Assembly (NCBI GenBank): GCA_034429475.1 | Contig: DAOUGD010000289.1 | Location: 1 to 64,000, forward strand | Origin: JAKQHY01 sp034429475 | Lineage (GTDB): Bacteria; Chloroflexota; Anaerolineae; B4-G1; SLSP01 | Length of the DNA: 64,000 nt | Reading direction: 5' to 3' | Shown here: piece after piece, positions 23,892 through 32,826 of the stretch | Position numbering within the stretch: position 1 is the first letter of the stretch | Layout of the letters: every line of letters begins with the position of its first letter | The notes under the pieces: generated by a model | Seen by the model: only the letters and a program-made list of their open reading frames with translations | Database searches by the model: none | Told to the model about the DNA's origin: nothing | Translations under genes and position numbers: made by a program

Positions 23892-25637
23892 TTATCTGCC
23901 GGGGCTGAGGTCAAACATCATCTGCAAGAACGCCGCGCGGTCGGCGGCGGGATCGGGGTCGCCATCGGTCATGGGGCGCACGCGGCCGTACTCTTCCATG
24001 ATGGCCGGGCGCACGTCAATGCTCAGGAGACGACCATCGTAGAACGTCAGGCGGTTCACAAATTCCTGGCGAGTGCCGTCGCTCCACATCTGATCGAAGA
24101 AAAAGTTACCCAGGCCGTAGTGGATGAAGGCGTCGCCGTAGAATTCAAACGTTTGCGCCTGGTGCGCCTGGCTGCCCTGGACGTAAACCGCGCCCGCTTC
24201 CGCCAGGCTGCGGAAGTCGCGCATCTGCGGGGCGGTGGGGGAGTAGTTGTAGTCTTCGAGATATTGGACGGTGACAATCGGCTGGTAACCGGCCGCGCGC
24301 AGGGCCGCGATGTCGCTGCGCACCTGGTCGAAATCGCAGCGCGCCGCGCCGCCGGAGTCCTCCCCGGCAAACGGGCCGACGGTGTTGCAGCCAATGAAGG
24401 CGATCGGGTTGACGCCGTGCGTGATCGTCAACGGGCGCGCGCCCTCGGCCTGATTCGCGCCGCCGCCAAACCATTGCCAGCCGCGCTCGCGGTACATCTC
24501 CAGGCTGTAATCCACCCATTCCGCGCCCTTATCCTCCAGGTGATTGCCGGTCAATTCAACGATGTTCGTCTTGATTTCTTCCAGCAGCGCGATGTAGCTG
24601 TCGTGGGAGCAGAAGGACATCGTGCCGCTGCCCTCGGCCACACAATCCGGCTGGAAAGAGACTTCATTGCTGATGTGGACGAAATCCGCATCCGTGAACC
24701 AGGGTTTGATGTCTTTGGCCGGATACGTGACGCCCAGCCGATCCATCAGTTGGCCCGTCGCGCGGGTCATGGCCGTCACGCCCGTCATGACCACGAGGGT
24801 CATCCGGTTCTCGTCGCGGTTGGTGAAATCTACCGGATCAACCTCTAGCAGTTCCAACGTCTCCGGGCGCGTCGCGCTGCCCAGGTAGAGGGGGACGGTC
24901 AGGGGATAGGCGGATAAGTCGCCGCCTTTCTCCAACAGAGAAAGCCCGTCCACGCGCAGCACCTTCCACTGTGGGACGAGCGCCTGGAATGGGATAATCG
25001 CCCAGGCGTCCAACTCGGTCGCGCGGGTCAGGATTTCGGCGGTGGACACCGTCTGGACGAGAAGACCGGGCGTGCCCCACATGTCCGTCAACACAGTTAA
25101 GGTATTGGTCATGACCAGCAAAGGCCGCGCACCCCACGCTTCAGACGGAGCGCCCTGCCACGCGGCCAGCAGCTCGGTAGTGGAGACGCCGTCCGTCACG
25201 GTGAAGAAGGGGGCCGCGACGGCATACGTCCAAGCGCCTATGGGCGCTGCGCCAGGCGCGGGCGCTGTCCCCAGCGTGATGACGCCCGGCTGATTCTCAA
25301 CCCACGTGAAGTGCGCGGGGTCCGCCTGGACGGCGGCGCGCAGGGCGGCGCAGGGCATCCCAGGGACGGCGATGTCGCAGCCGACCGAGACGGGGAAGGC
25401 TGGCGTGGGCGTCGGTGTAGGGGTGGCGGTAGCCGAGGGCGTCAGCGTGGGCGTCGGCGATGGCGTGCGGGTGGGCGTCGGCGTCGGCGCGACGGTGGGC
25501 GGCGTACAGTTGGTCAACGCCAACAAGGCCACGCACAACAGGATCAGCCAGAGAGCTACAGAAACGTAGGGCGGATTGCCAATCCGCCCTACCGAGTCAG
25601 TCAACTGCCGAGAGGGTCGTTTCAACTTGAGGTGCAT
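23892..25637 (-). CDS. CapA-family (poly-gamma-glutamate/capsule type) lipoprotein
   Basis: 581 residues. A signal helix (about 27-43, LALTNCTPP) with a lipobox-like Cys is followed by a Pro/Thr-rich linker rich in TPTPTP. An N-terminal domain of about 190 residues resembles a substrate-binding fold. The C-terminal CapA calcineurin-like domain has HISNEVS, TGNHLEDKG, GSQAHQAQ and YGLGNFFFDQ. In typical members a HWG motif is present; here that position reads VQYLEDY, so one metal ligand may be missing. CapA proteins take part in capsule or polyglutamate export, though many are uncharacterised. The first ~25 codons include a palindromic repeat read as VGRIGNPPYVS, so the real start may be a little downstream. 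It stands 33 bases after the WecA-like gene. Confidence 0.8.
   Translation of the reverse strand: MHLKLKRPSRQLTDSVGRIGNPPYVSVALWLILLCVALLALTNCTPPTVAPTPTPTRTPSPTPTLTPSATATPTPTPTPAFPVSVGCDIAVPGMPCAALRAAVQADPAHFTWVENQPGVITLGTAPAPGAAPIGAWTYAVAAPFFTVTDGVSTTELLAAWQGAPSEAWGARPLLVMTNTLTVLTDMWGTPGLLVQTVSTAEILTRATELDAWAIIPFQALVPQWKVLRVDGLSLLEKGGDLSAYPLTVPLYLGSATRPETLELLEVDPVDFTNRDENRMTLVVMTGVTAMTRATGQLMDRLGVTYPAKDIKPWFTDADFVHISNEVSFQPDCVAEGSGTMSFCSHDSYIALLEEIKTNIVELTGNHLEDKGAEWVDYSLEMYRERGWQWFGGGANQAEGARPLTITHGVNPIAFIGCNTVGPFAGEDSGGAARCDFDQVRSDIAALRAAGYQPIVTVQYLEDYNYSPTAPQMRDFRSLAEAGAVYVQGSQAHQAQTFEFYGDAFIHYGLGNFFFDQMWSDGTRQEFVNRLTFYDGRLLSIDVRPAIMEEYGRVRPMTDGDPDPAADRAAFLQMMFDLSPGR
25566..25592. repeat. 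Perfect palindrome GTAGGGCGGATT-GCC-AATCCGCCCTAC
   Basis: A 27-base element with 12-base perfect arms. It is translated as part of the CapA-like N-terminus (RIGNPPY). Very similar palindromes are widespread short interspersed elements in bacteria. Confidence 0.8.
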
Positions 25638-25670
25638 ACGTCATTCCATCCCCTAAAGATTATCTGGAAA

Positions 25671-26699
25671 TCAGGAGCGATTGGGCCGGGTGGGATCCCA
25701 GAAAGGCGGCCTTTCCAGCCGCCAGAGAGCGTACAAGCCCCCCACTCCCAGCGCCACTCCAACGAGCAGCGCCTCCCACCACGTAGCCTGTGAAATGAAC
25801 AGCGCCAGCCAGCCAAAGATGAATGCCACCACGTAGAGCGTCAACACCGCTTCGCGGCGGGTGAGGCCGGCGTAGGTCAGGCGGTGCGAGGTGTGGTCAA
25901 CGCCGGGCGTGGTGAGGGGATTGAGATGGCGCTTCAGGCGCGAGAATGTGACCAGGGTGGTGTCAAAGATGGGCAGGCCCAACACCAGGATGGGGACTAA
26001 CCACGTGACCGCCGGAATATTGGCGGGGAAGCGCAGTTTGATGCCAATGCAAGCCAGCGTGAATCCCAGAAAAAGCGCGCCCGAATCGCCCATAAAAATT
26101 GTGGTGGGGGTCCAGTTGTATACCAGAAAGCCGATGCAGGCCGCCAACACCGCCACCGAAAGCGCGCCCACCAGGTATTGCCCCGTAAAGACACAGATCA
26201 GGGCGAAGTAGCCGGCCGCAATCGCCGAAATTCCGGCGGAGAGGCCATCCATGTTGTCCAGGAAGTTGATGGCGTTGGTGAGGCCGACGACCCACAGCAC
26301 CGTCACGCCCCAATTCAGCACAGGATACGGCAAAGCCCCTACACTGACGCCGGTAGCAATCAACACCCCCGTCGCCGCCAACTGCCCGGCCAACTTAAGC
26401 CACGCGCTTAACGTGAAGCGGTCATCCCAAAAACCGAGGAACGAGACGAAGGAGGCGCACACCAGGATACCGGTCAGTTGGTGGATATTGTAGAATCCTC
26501 CCAACAGGACCGTGACAATCAGTGTACTCAGAAAGATGGCAACGCCCCCCAGGCGCGGCGTCGGCACGGTGTGGACTTTGCGGGTGGGGTCCGGCTGATC
26601 CATCGCTATCCGCAGTCCCACTTTGCGCGCCAGGGGGGTGCCGATGACGGCCAGCATTAACACCCCCGTAAACACCACCAGGTAGATACCGACGTTCAT
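25671..26699 (-). CDS. WecA/TagO-like polyprenyl-phosphate N-acetylhexosamine-1-phosphate transferase
   Basis: A 342-residue, about 11-helix membrane enzyme of the MraY/WecA superfamily. Cytoplasmic-loop motifs are clear: the WDDRF Asp pair (about residue 92), NAINFLDNMDG (about 142), FMGDSGALFLG (about 202) and HLNPLTTPGVDHTSHRL (about 258, the HxxH region). It moves a sugar-1-phosphate from UDP-sugar to undecaprenyl phosphate, starting synthesis of O-antigen, teichoic-acid-like or exopolysaccharide chains. MraY itself is less likely, as its own motifs and the mur cluster are absent. It starts 4 bases after the O-antigen-ligase/TPR gene, so coupling is likely. Confidence 0.9.
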   Translation of the reverse strand: MNVGIYLVVFTGVLMLAVIGTPLARKVGLRIAMDQPDPTRKVHTVPTPRLGGVAIFLSTLIVTVLLGGFYNIHQLTGILVCASFVSFLGFWDDRFTLSAWLKLAGQLAATGVLIATGVSVGALPYPVLNWGVTVLWVVGLTNAINFLDNMDGLSAGISAIAAGYFALICVFTGQYLVGALSVAVLAACIGFLVYNWTPTTIFMGDSGALFLGFTLACIGIKLRFPANIPAVTWLVPILVLGLPIFDTTLVTFSRLKRHLNPLTTPGVDHTSHRLTYAGLTRREAVLTLYVVAFIFGWLALFISQATWWEALLVGVALGVGGLYALWRLERPPFWDPTRPNRS

Positions 26700-26703
26700 A
26701 GGG

Positions 26704-29700
26704 TTAGGGCGTTACCGGCGCAGTCGGTTCGATGAGCTGCGGTTGCAAAGAGGCGACCAATTGCTCTACATAAGAGCGTTGGCTCTCAGGCGCCAGGGCC
26801 AATGCCTGTTGCGCGGCCAGCAGAGCGGCCTCATTATTCCCCAGGTTGACCTGACCGATGGCAATAACCCGGTAGAAGTCCCACAGATCGGTGGCGGTGG
26901 CGCAGACTTCCAGTGAATCGCTCAGGGTTTTGACAGAGCCTGCCCAGTCTTGCTTCTGCGCCTGGAGCGTGCCGATGACCCGACGCACGGTACAGTTGTT
27001 TTTGACTTCCAACGAGCGCTGGTAGGCGTCAATTGCTCCATCCATATCGCCGGAGGATGAGCGCATATCGCCAAGCAGCATCCAGGTCTGCTCAAAGCCG
27101 ACATCTACCTGCAAGGACTGCGTGATCGTCTCGTAGAACTTCACCATGTTCTGCATATCAATGGCATAGAGTTGCGCCTTTTCGTTCCAGATGATGGGGT
27201 TGTTGGGGCTGAGGATCAGAGCCGTCTCGTATTCCTTTAACGATTTTTGCAACAGGTCTTGATACTGCACGTCCAGTTTAGCCTTATCCGTTTCGCTCAA
27301 ATCCGCCGCGTTCATATCGTTCGCAATCTTCGCGGCCCACGATTTGTAGAAGCGGGCCAGGTTGGCGCTGTGGTCGGTGTTGAGGGGATTCAACTCGCGC
27401 GCGTGCATTAAGACTTTCTCCGTCTCCAGGAATAGTTCTGCCTGCTGTTGTTTCTGCTGCTGTTCCCAGGCGGTGCGCCATTGCTGAATCTGCAACTCCT
27501 GTTGATCTACTGTCAACGAGGCCCAGTTGACCTGCGCTTTCAACTGATCCAAGAGGGTGGTCTGATCGGTTTCGGATAGGGCGGCAAAGCTTACCGGCAG
27601 CCCCTGTGTCAGTTCCAGGTACGCTTTCCCCAGGAAAAGGTCGTAGTAATCCTCGCGGGGGGTGTGTTTCAACGCCCGCTTGAAATGTTCAATCCCAATT
27701 TGTTTCTGCTGGGTGGTGTTTTCATTGGCGAATACCCCACCCTGTTTGTAGATAATGTCCGCCCGAATCAGGTTATAGCAGCCGTTGCGGATGATGAAAA
27801 TGCTCCCCAAGAGAAGCGCTGCCAAAATCCCCCACGAAGCCGGATGTCCTGGCGAAATGACCGGCCTTCGCTCTTCCCACACCAGGGTCAGTCCAACCAG
27901 AACCAGCAATGTGAAGATCAATCCATAGTACCGTAACAACAAAGCCGCCAACTTCTCGGCGACGTCCACCACCATCTCGATGGTAGTCGCCTGCTGCATC
28001 GTCAGGTTCGCTTGATGGTTGGCTACCGCAGTCCCGAAAAGCAGCAGGCCAAACAGTGCGACCGCGGCATAAATCGCCACGGCCGTAAGCCAGGTTTGTA
28101 TGCGATTCGTGGCGAACATGTCTTCACGGTCGTACTCGCTCAAACCGATCACGCCGAACAGAAACCAGGTGAACATGAAGATCATCAAAGCGCCATAAGC
28201 GCGCGTCGGCTCCGGGTAATATTTCATCATCAAAGAATTGACGAAGATTTTCCCGCCATCGCTCAGCCGCTCTGGGTTGTTGATGAAGTCGAAGGCCAGC
28301 GTTCCCAGCAGGAAGGCGGACACCAGGCTCAGTGCCAGCACCGCCGCTCCCCAGGAGGACACGCCGGTGGAATTGGGGCGTTTTGATTCTCGGCGAGTTC
28401 GCGTGGGACGTTGTTCCGCGGTAGTGTTGACCGCGGCAGCGGTGCCGGTCGGCTGGGTCAGGCCCGGCACCCACTGGCAGCCTAACACCACCAGCAGCCC
28501 TGCCAGCGCCCAGAACGTCGTGCGCGTGGAGGCAATGGCAATCCCGAAGTTGATCTCCACAAAGTGCGCGATCACCGCCGTGATGATACCGATCAACAGC
28601 AGCGCGTGCGGCGATGTACTCCCTTCCCCGTTGGTGGTCGTTTCCGATTGCCGGATGGAGGCCGCAAAGGCGGCAACAGTCACATACACCATCGTCCCCA
28701 TCAGCACGCCTAGAGGAACGGCGACCGCGAACAGGTACGCGCCCTCCAGCCGCCAGGCAATCACAAAGAAGAGGGCAAAAAACAGCGCGATCAGCCCGAA
28801 ATACAGCCACATCTGCCGCGCGCCTTTCAACAACCCCAACCAGCGGAAGCCCCAATAGAACACGCTGACAAACGTGAACAGGTACGCGGCAAAGCCCAAC
28901 GCGCCGGTGATCGTCAACGAGTCCAACGTCTCATTGTGCGAACGGTCCGGCGAGGCCGTGCGTGATTCGTAATGGCCTAATTCCGGTGGATAGAAAGAGT
29001 TGTAGGCCACGTACATAGATTCCGGGCCGTAGCCGATCAGCGGGCGCAGGAAGTTCCAGCGATCTACTGTGCCATCGGGAAACTCAATCGGCTCGTGCGG
29101 CTTGATAAGCTGCACCGTGCCCTGCCAGATCAAGGTACGGACTTTGCCCGTGCCGCCTTCCAGTTCGGTGATCGTCGTCAAGCGCCGCAGAGACTCCACC
29201 GCGCGCACGCGATCTTGCAGCGGGCCGGGGACGTTAATCAAAATCAACCCTACTGCCAACGCCAGCCCCACCACGCCCCAGGCGATCCAGAGCCAGCGCC
29301 AGCCCTTGCGTTCCACCACGCAGTACAACCATGCGCCTCCAAAGACCAGAACCGCCACTCCGCCGCCGAGGTACATTCCAATCTTGCCGGCCAGGAGTCT
29401 TACTATCAGGATGGCCAACAGTCCGGCCACGCCCGTCACCCCGGCCCCAAAGGCGGCGCCCTTAAGAATGTCTATACCAACGTTACCCGCAGTGTTCGAC
29501 TCCGCCAGAGCGCGCCGCTGCAACAGGATCAGCCCCAGATAGGGGAACAAGAAGGCCGCCACCACCGTGCCCAACCACGGCCCGCGACTGCCCGAATACC
29601 AGATCGTGAGCAGTTGCACAGCGATGAGGAAGATGTAGCCAGCGGCGCGCAAGATGTCGCTGAAGCGCGCCTGTGCGCGGCTCAGAATGTCGTTGAAGCT

Positions 29701-30303
29701 CTCAATGATACGCGCGCCGGTGAGTGGGACTATCATGATGAGGTAGGCGCCGACAAAAATGGCATTGCCCATGTTGGAGGCCACCCGGCTCGTCACATCC
29801 CCAGCCCAAGGCAGAGGGTCCAGGCCGTTGTGCTGAATAATACCGTACAATGAAATCGGCAGGCTGTTCAGAATCAGCACCGTCATCAGACGGCTGAGCT
29901 GCGCGCGCGTCCGCAGGCTGGTGACAATGGCCAGGAAAATCACCAGATAGCCAAAAAGGGTAAACGTACCTTGCAGTCGTTGATAAGAACCGATAATACT
30001 GGTGAATGGAACTAAGGAGAAGGCCGAGCTGATGAGGTAGATGACCATCGTTACCAGCGCCGGCAACACCATCGGGGTGCGCCAGGAGAAACGGAGGCTC
30101 GGCTCTTTGCGCAGCAGACTGTCTACCCAACGAGTGATCCATAGCACCGCCATCACCACGGCCAACGCGCGCAGCGTCGTCAGCTTGTCCGGCTCAAAGA
30201 CCCGGCTGGAATACACGTTGAAGAACACGGGCGTGATGATGACGCCCAATAACCACCCGGCCTCCAGGGCGCGGTCGCAAAATTGACCAAGAAGAGATTT
30301 CAT
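26704..30303 (-). CDS. O-antigen-ligase-like membrane protein with C-terminal TPR region
   Basis: 1199 residues. The N-terminal ~540 residues hold 12 or so helices with a large extracytoplasmic loop containing RPLIGYGPESMYVAYN, HNETLD and similar features of the Wzy/WaaL (O-antigen ligase) family. More helices follow to about residue 850. The C-terminal ~330 residues are soluble TPR-like repeats (YYDLFLGKAYLELTQG, NPIIWNEKAQLYAID, DMDGAIDAYQRSLEV). Such fusions polymerise or ligate lipid-linked glycans, and the TPRs may bind partners. Strong SD AAGGAG before the ATG. The upstream 314-base AT-rich gap is shared with the divergent ABC exporter. Neighbouring WecA-like and CapA-like genes support a surface-glycan role. 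Confidence 0.85.
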   Translation of the reverse strand: MKSLLGQFCDRALEAGWLLGVIITPVFFNVYSSRVFEPDKLTTLRALAVVMAVLWITRWVDSLLRKEPSLRFSWRTPMVLPALVTMVIYLISSAFSLVPFTSIIGSYQRLQGTFTLFGYLVIFLAIVTSLRTRAQLSRLMTVLILNSLPISLYGIIQHNGLDPLPWAGDVTSRVASNMGNAIFVGAYLIMIVPLTGARIIESFNDILSRAQARFSDILRAAGYIFLIAVQLLTIWYSGSRGPWLGTVVAAFLFPYLGLILLQRRALAESNTAGNVGIDILKGAAFGAGVTGVAGLLAILIVRLLAGKIGMYLGGGVAVLVFGGAWLYCVVERKGWRWLWIAWGVVGLALAVGLILINVPGPLQDRVRAVESLRRLTTITELEGGTGKVRTLIWQGTVQLIKPHEPIEFPDGTVDRWNFLRPLIGYGPESMYVAYNSFYPPELGHYESRTASPDRSHNETLDSLTITGALGFAAYLFTFVSVFYWGFRWLGLLKGARQMWLYFGLIALFFALFFVIAWRLEGAYLFAVAVPLGVLMGTMVYVTVAAFAASIRQSETTTNGEGSTSPHALLLIGIITAVIAHFVEINFGIAIASTRTTFWALAGLLVVLGCQWVPGLTQPTGTAAAVNTTAEQRPTRTRRESKRPNSTGVSSWGAAVLALSLVSAFLLGTLAFDFINNPERLSDGGKIFVNSLMMKYYPEPTRAYGALMIFMFTWFLFGVIGLSEYDREDMFATNRIQTWLTAVAIYAAVALFGLLLFGTAVANHQANLTMQQATTIEMVVDVAEKLAALLLRYYGLIFTLLVLVGLTLVWEERRPVISPGHPASWGILAALLLGSIFIIRNGCYNLIRADIIYKQGGVFANENTTQQKQIGIEHFKRALKHTPREDYYDLFLGKAYLELTQGLPVSFAALSETDQTTLLDQLKAQVNWASLTVDQQELQIQQWRTAWEQQQKQQQAELFLETEKVLMHARELNPLNTDHSANLARFYKSWAAKIANDMNAADLSETDKAKLDVQYQDLLQKSLKEYETALILSPNNPIIWNEKAQLYAIDMQNMVKFYETITQSLQVDVGFEQTWMLLGDMRSSSGDMDGAIDAYQRSLEVKNNCTVRRVIGTLQAQKQDWAGSVKTLSDSLEVCATATDLWDFYRVIAIGQVNLGNNEAALLAAQQALALAPESQRSYVEQLVASLQPQLIEPTAPVTP

Positions 30304-30617
30304 TAAGAGTGCTCCTTAAACCACAGAATGGCTCAGATTTTCAGAAAATATTGCTATTTACTTTCTTGTATTGCTTGCTTTTTGCACATCACTACCAATT
30401 TTAAGACCTATTCTAACACGGGAATGGCTTGCAGCAAGTTGGTATCTCTTCCCCTGTCTCTAAGGACAGGCGTAAATTCATCCCCAGGTACACTGTAATT
30501 TGCGCCCATTTCGTTTATAATTTGAATGTTGTGGCCGGTATCCGACCACCCTGTTTTGGTTTTCAAAACTTTCGACTTGTGACTTTAAACTTTCGACTAT
30601 TTTCAGGAGAGTTTTTT
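30304..30617. promoter_or_regulatory. Divergent intergenic region with candidate -10 for the ABC operon
   Basis: A 314-base AT-rich gap between the O-antigen-ligase-like gene and the ABC exporter, so it must carry promoters in both directions. On the plus strand TATAAT lies at 30516-30521 (17 bases after a weak CTGTAA). Words of ACTTTCGACT type occur at 30566-30600. No gene is seen in it. Confidence 0.5.
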
Positions 30618-31532
30618 ATGGCAACCGTTACTGTATCCAATGTCAGCAAGGCTTTTGGTGATGTCAAAGCCGTCCGCGATGTATCCTTTGAAGTACATCC
30701 TGGCGAAATCTTCGGGCTGCTCGGCCCCAACGGAGCGGGCAAAACCACCACGATCCGCATGATGCTCGATATCTTCCGCCCCGATGCGGGGGAAGTGAGC
30801 ATTTTCGGCGGGCGGCTGGACGAGGCCAAGAAAGCGCGCATCGGCTATATGCCGGAGGAGCGTGGTCTGTACAAAGACCTCAAACTGGAGCCAACGCTGG
30901 TATATCTGGCGACCCTGAAGGGCATCAATGAGGCCACTGCCCGCACCCGGTTGGATGGTTGGTTGCAGCGATTCGATCTCGCGGACTACCGCCAGAAGAA
31001 AGTGCAGGACCTCAGCAAAGGGATGCAGCAGAAGGCGCAGCTCATCGCCACGCTGCTGCACGACCCGGATTTATTGATCGTGGACGAGCCGTTCTCTGGC
31101 CTCGACCCGGTCAACACCCGGCTGGTCAAGGACATCATCGAGGAACTGCGGCAACGGGGCAAGACCATCATCATGTCCACCCACCAGATGCATCAGGTGG
31201 AAGCGCTGTGCAACCGCATCGTGCTCATCAACCGGGGACAGGCGGTGCTCTATGGCGAAGTGGACAGTATCAAGCACGACTTCGCCGGCAACGCCCTCAC
31301 CGTTGAAGGACACGGCGACTTCACGCAACTGCCCGGCGTCCTGGAAGTTCGTCACCAGAACAACCACACTTGGAACCTGACGCTGGAACCCGGCGCCAAT
31401 CCCCAAAACGTACTGCGCGCGCTGTTGAACCAGCCCGACGTCAAGGTGGAACGCTTTGAAATCGCCGAACCGTCGCTGGAAGACATCTTTGTGACGGTGG
31501 TGCAATCCCACAAAGAGGAAGACTATGCATAA
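30618..31532 (+). CDS. ABC exporter ATP-binding protein (NatA-like)
   Basis: 304 residues from the ATG at 30618, which follows CAGGAGAG. Walker A GPNGAGKTTT (Lys42), signature LSKGMQQKAQ, Walker B LLIVDEPFSGLDP and the switch His in MSTHQMHQ are all present. The last ~80 residues form the DUF4162-type C-terminal domain seen in drug, bacteriocin or Na+ exporters. It overlaps the first permease gene by 8 bases and would pair with both ABC-2 permeases downstream. The substrate is unknown. A longer upstream frame from 30429 lacks an SD and is not used. Confidence 0.92.
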   Translation: MATVTVSNVSKAFGDVKAVRDVSFEVHPGEIFGLLGPNGAGKTTTIRMMLDIFRPDAGEVSIFGGRLDEAKKARIGYMPEERGLYKDLKLEPTLVYLATLKGINEATARTRLDGWLQRFDLADYRQKKVQDLSKGMQQKAQLIATLLHDPDLLIVDEPFSGLDPVNTRLVKDIIEELRQRGKTIIMSTHQMHQVEALCNRIVLINRGQAVLYGEVDSIKHDFAGNALTVEGHGDFTQLPGVLEVRHQNNHTWNLTLEPGANPQNVLRALLNQPDVKVERFEIAEPSLEDIFVTVVQSHKEEDYA

Positions 31533-32751
31533 ATTATGGCTTGTAGCCCGTTACGAATACAATCAGATCGTCAAGAAAAAGTCGTTCCTGGTGGGCGTGT
31601 TGGGGATGCCCGCGCTGATTGTGGTGGTGATGCTCATCAGCATCTTCGTTGCCCTGGGACAACGCGGCGCCCATCCTATCGGTTATGTGGACTACACGGG
31701 GCTGCTCTCTCCCACCGTCAAGCCCCTGCTGGAAGAAGGCAAAAAATACACCGAGATGCGTGCCTACCCTGACGAAACCGCCGCCCGCGCCGCGTTGGAT
31801 GCCAGCGACATCCAGGCATACTACGTCGTGCCGGAAAACTACCTGGAAACAGGCGAGCTTGCTATGGCCTACCTCACCCAGCAGCCCGGCGAAATCGCCC
31901 AGGCTGACTTTACCGAATTTCTGCGCGCCAACCTGCTCGTCGGGCAGCCAGAAGCTGTCCGCTGGCGATTGCAAGAGGGCGTCAACGTGACCATGCGCGC
32001 CGCCGACGGCAGCCGTGAGTTCGATACGGAGAACCCTTTCGGCTTCATTCTACCTTACATCGCCAGCTTCTTCTTCGTCTTTGTCGTGATGGGGTCGGCC
32101 GGCTACATGCTTCAGGCCGTCACCGGTGAAAAAGAGAACCGCACCATCGAAATACTGGCGACGTCCGTGCGCCCCATTGACTTGATCGGCGGCAAGGCGC
32201 TGGGGCTGCTGGCTGTCGGTCTGACACAAATCGGCATCTGGATTGCCACCGGCATCCTGGCGGTGATTGTGGCGTCGTTCTTCATCGAGATGCCGCCCTT
32301 CGAGATGCCGTGGTCGTTGCTCGCCGTCGTGACACTGTTCTTCCTGCCGGCCTACGCCCTCGTCGCCGCGCTGATGACCGCCATCGGCGGCGCCGTGACC
32401 GATCAGCGCCAGGGGCAACAGATTGCCGGCATCGTCAACCTGCTCTTCACTTTCCCCTTCTTCTTTATCATGTTGATCATGGCGAAACCCAACAGTCCCG
32501 TCGTCGCCTTCCTGACGCTCTTCCCCACCACCTCTTTCGTCACCATCACCCTGCGCTGGGGGATGAACATCGTCCCAATGTGGCAGTTGATCGTCAGTTG
32601 GATTCTGGTCGTGGGCGCGGCCCTGGCGAGCATCTGGCTGGCCGCCCGCATCTTCCGCCTGGGGATGTTGAGCTACGGGCAACCGTTGAGCCTGAAACAC
32701 ATCCTGGCGTCGCTGCGTGAGCAGAAATCAGTAGTGAGTAACGAGAAATGA
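31525..32751 (+). CDS. ABC-2 type permease (NatB-like) 1
   Basis: 408 residues. One N-terminal helix (about 20-42), then a ~140-residue extracytoplasmic domain (YVDYTGLLSP, IQAYYVVPENYLE), then five or six helices from about residue 172, with the EKENRTIEILATSVRP motif that marks the NatB/ABC-2 group. It forms the membrane channel with the upstream ATPase. The final ~10 residues (SVVSNEK) are encoded by the left arm of an intergenic word array, so the natural C-terminus was extended or fixed by that element. Confidence 0.9.
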   Translation: MHKLWLVARYEYNQIVKKKSFLVGVLGMPALIVVVMLISIFVALGQRGAHPIGYVDYTGLLSPTVKPLLEEGKKYTEMRAYPDETAARAALDASDIQAYYVVPENYLETGELAMAYLTQQPGEIAQADFTEFLRANLLVGQPEAVRWRLQEGVNVTMRAADGSREFDTENPFGFILPYIASFFFVFVVMGSAGYMLQAVTGEKENRTIEILATSVRPIDLIGGKALGLLAVGLTQIGIWIATGILAVIVASFFIEMPPFEMPWSLLAVVTLFFLPAYALVAALMTAIGGAVTDQRQGQQIAGIVNLLFTFPFFFIMLIMAKPNSPVVAFLTLFPTTSFVTITLRWGMNIVPMWQLIVSWILVVGAALASIWLAARIFRLGMLSYGQPLSLKHILASLREQKSVVSNEK

Positions 32752-32806
32752 GAAATGAGTGAAGAGTGATTGCCACTCATTACTTCTTACTCATTACTCA
32801 TTTCTT
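32731..32806. repeat. ATGAGAAATGAG-word inverted repeat array
   Basis: The left arm GTGAGTAACGAGAAATGAGA overlaps the end of permease 1. The right arm CTCATTACTTCTTACTCATT ends just before permease 2's SD. A central GAGTGATTGCCACTC makes the loop. Confidence 0.78.
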
Positions 32807-32826
32807 CCTTTAAGGAGTCCACCTTT

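Noticed and set aside
30429..30617. N-terminal extension of the ABC ATPase
   Set aside because: The ATG at 30618 has a good SD and begins exactly where the ATPase fold starts; the upstream codons include promoter-like sequence.
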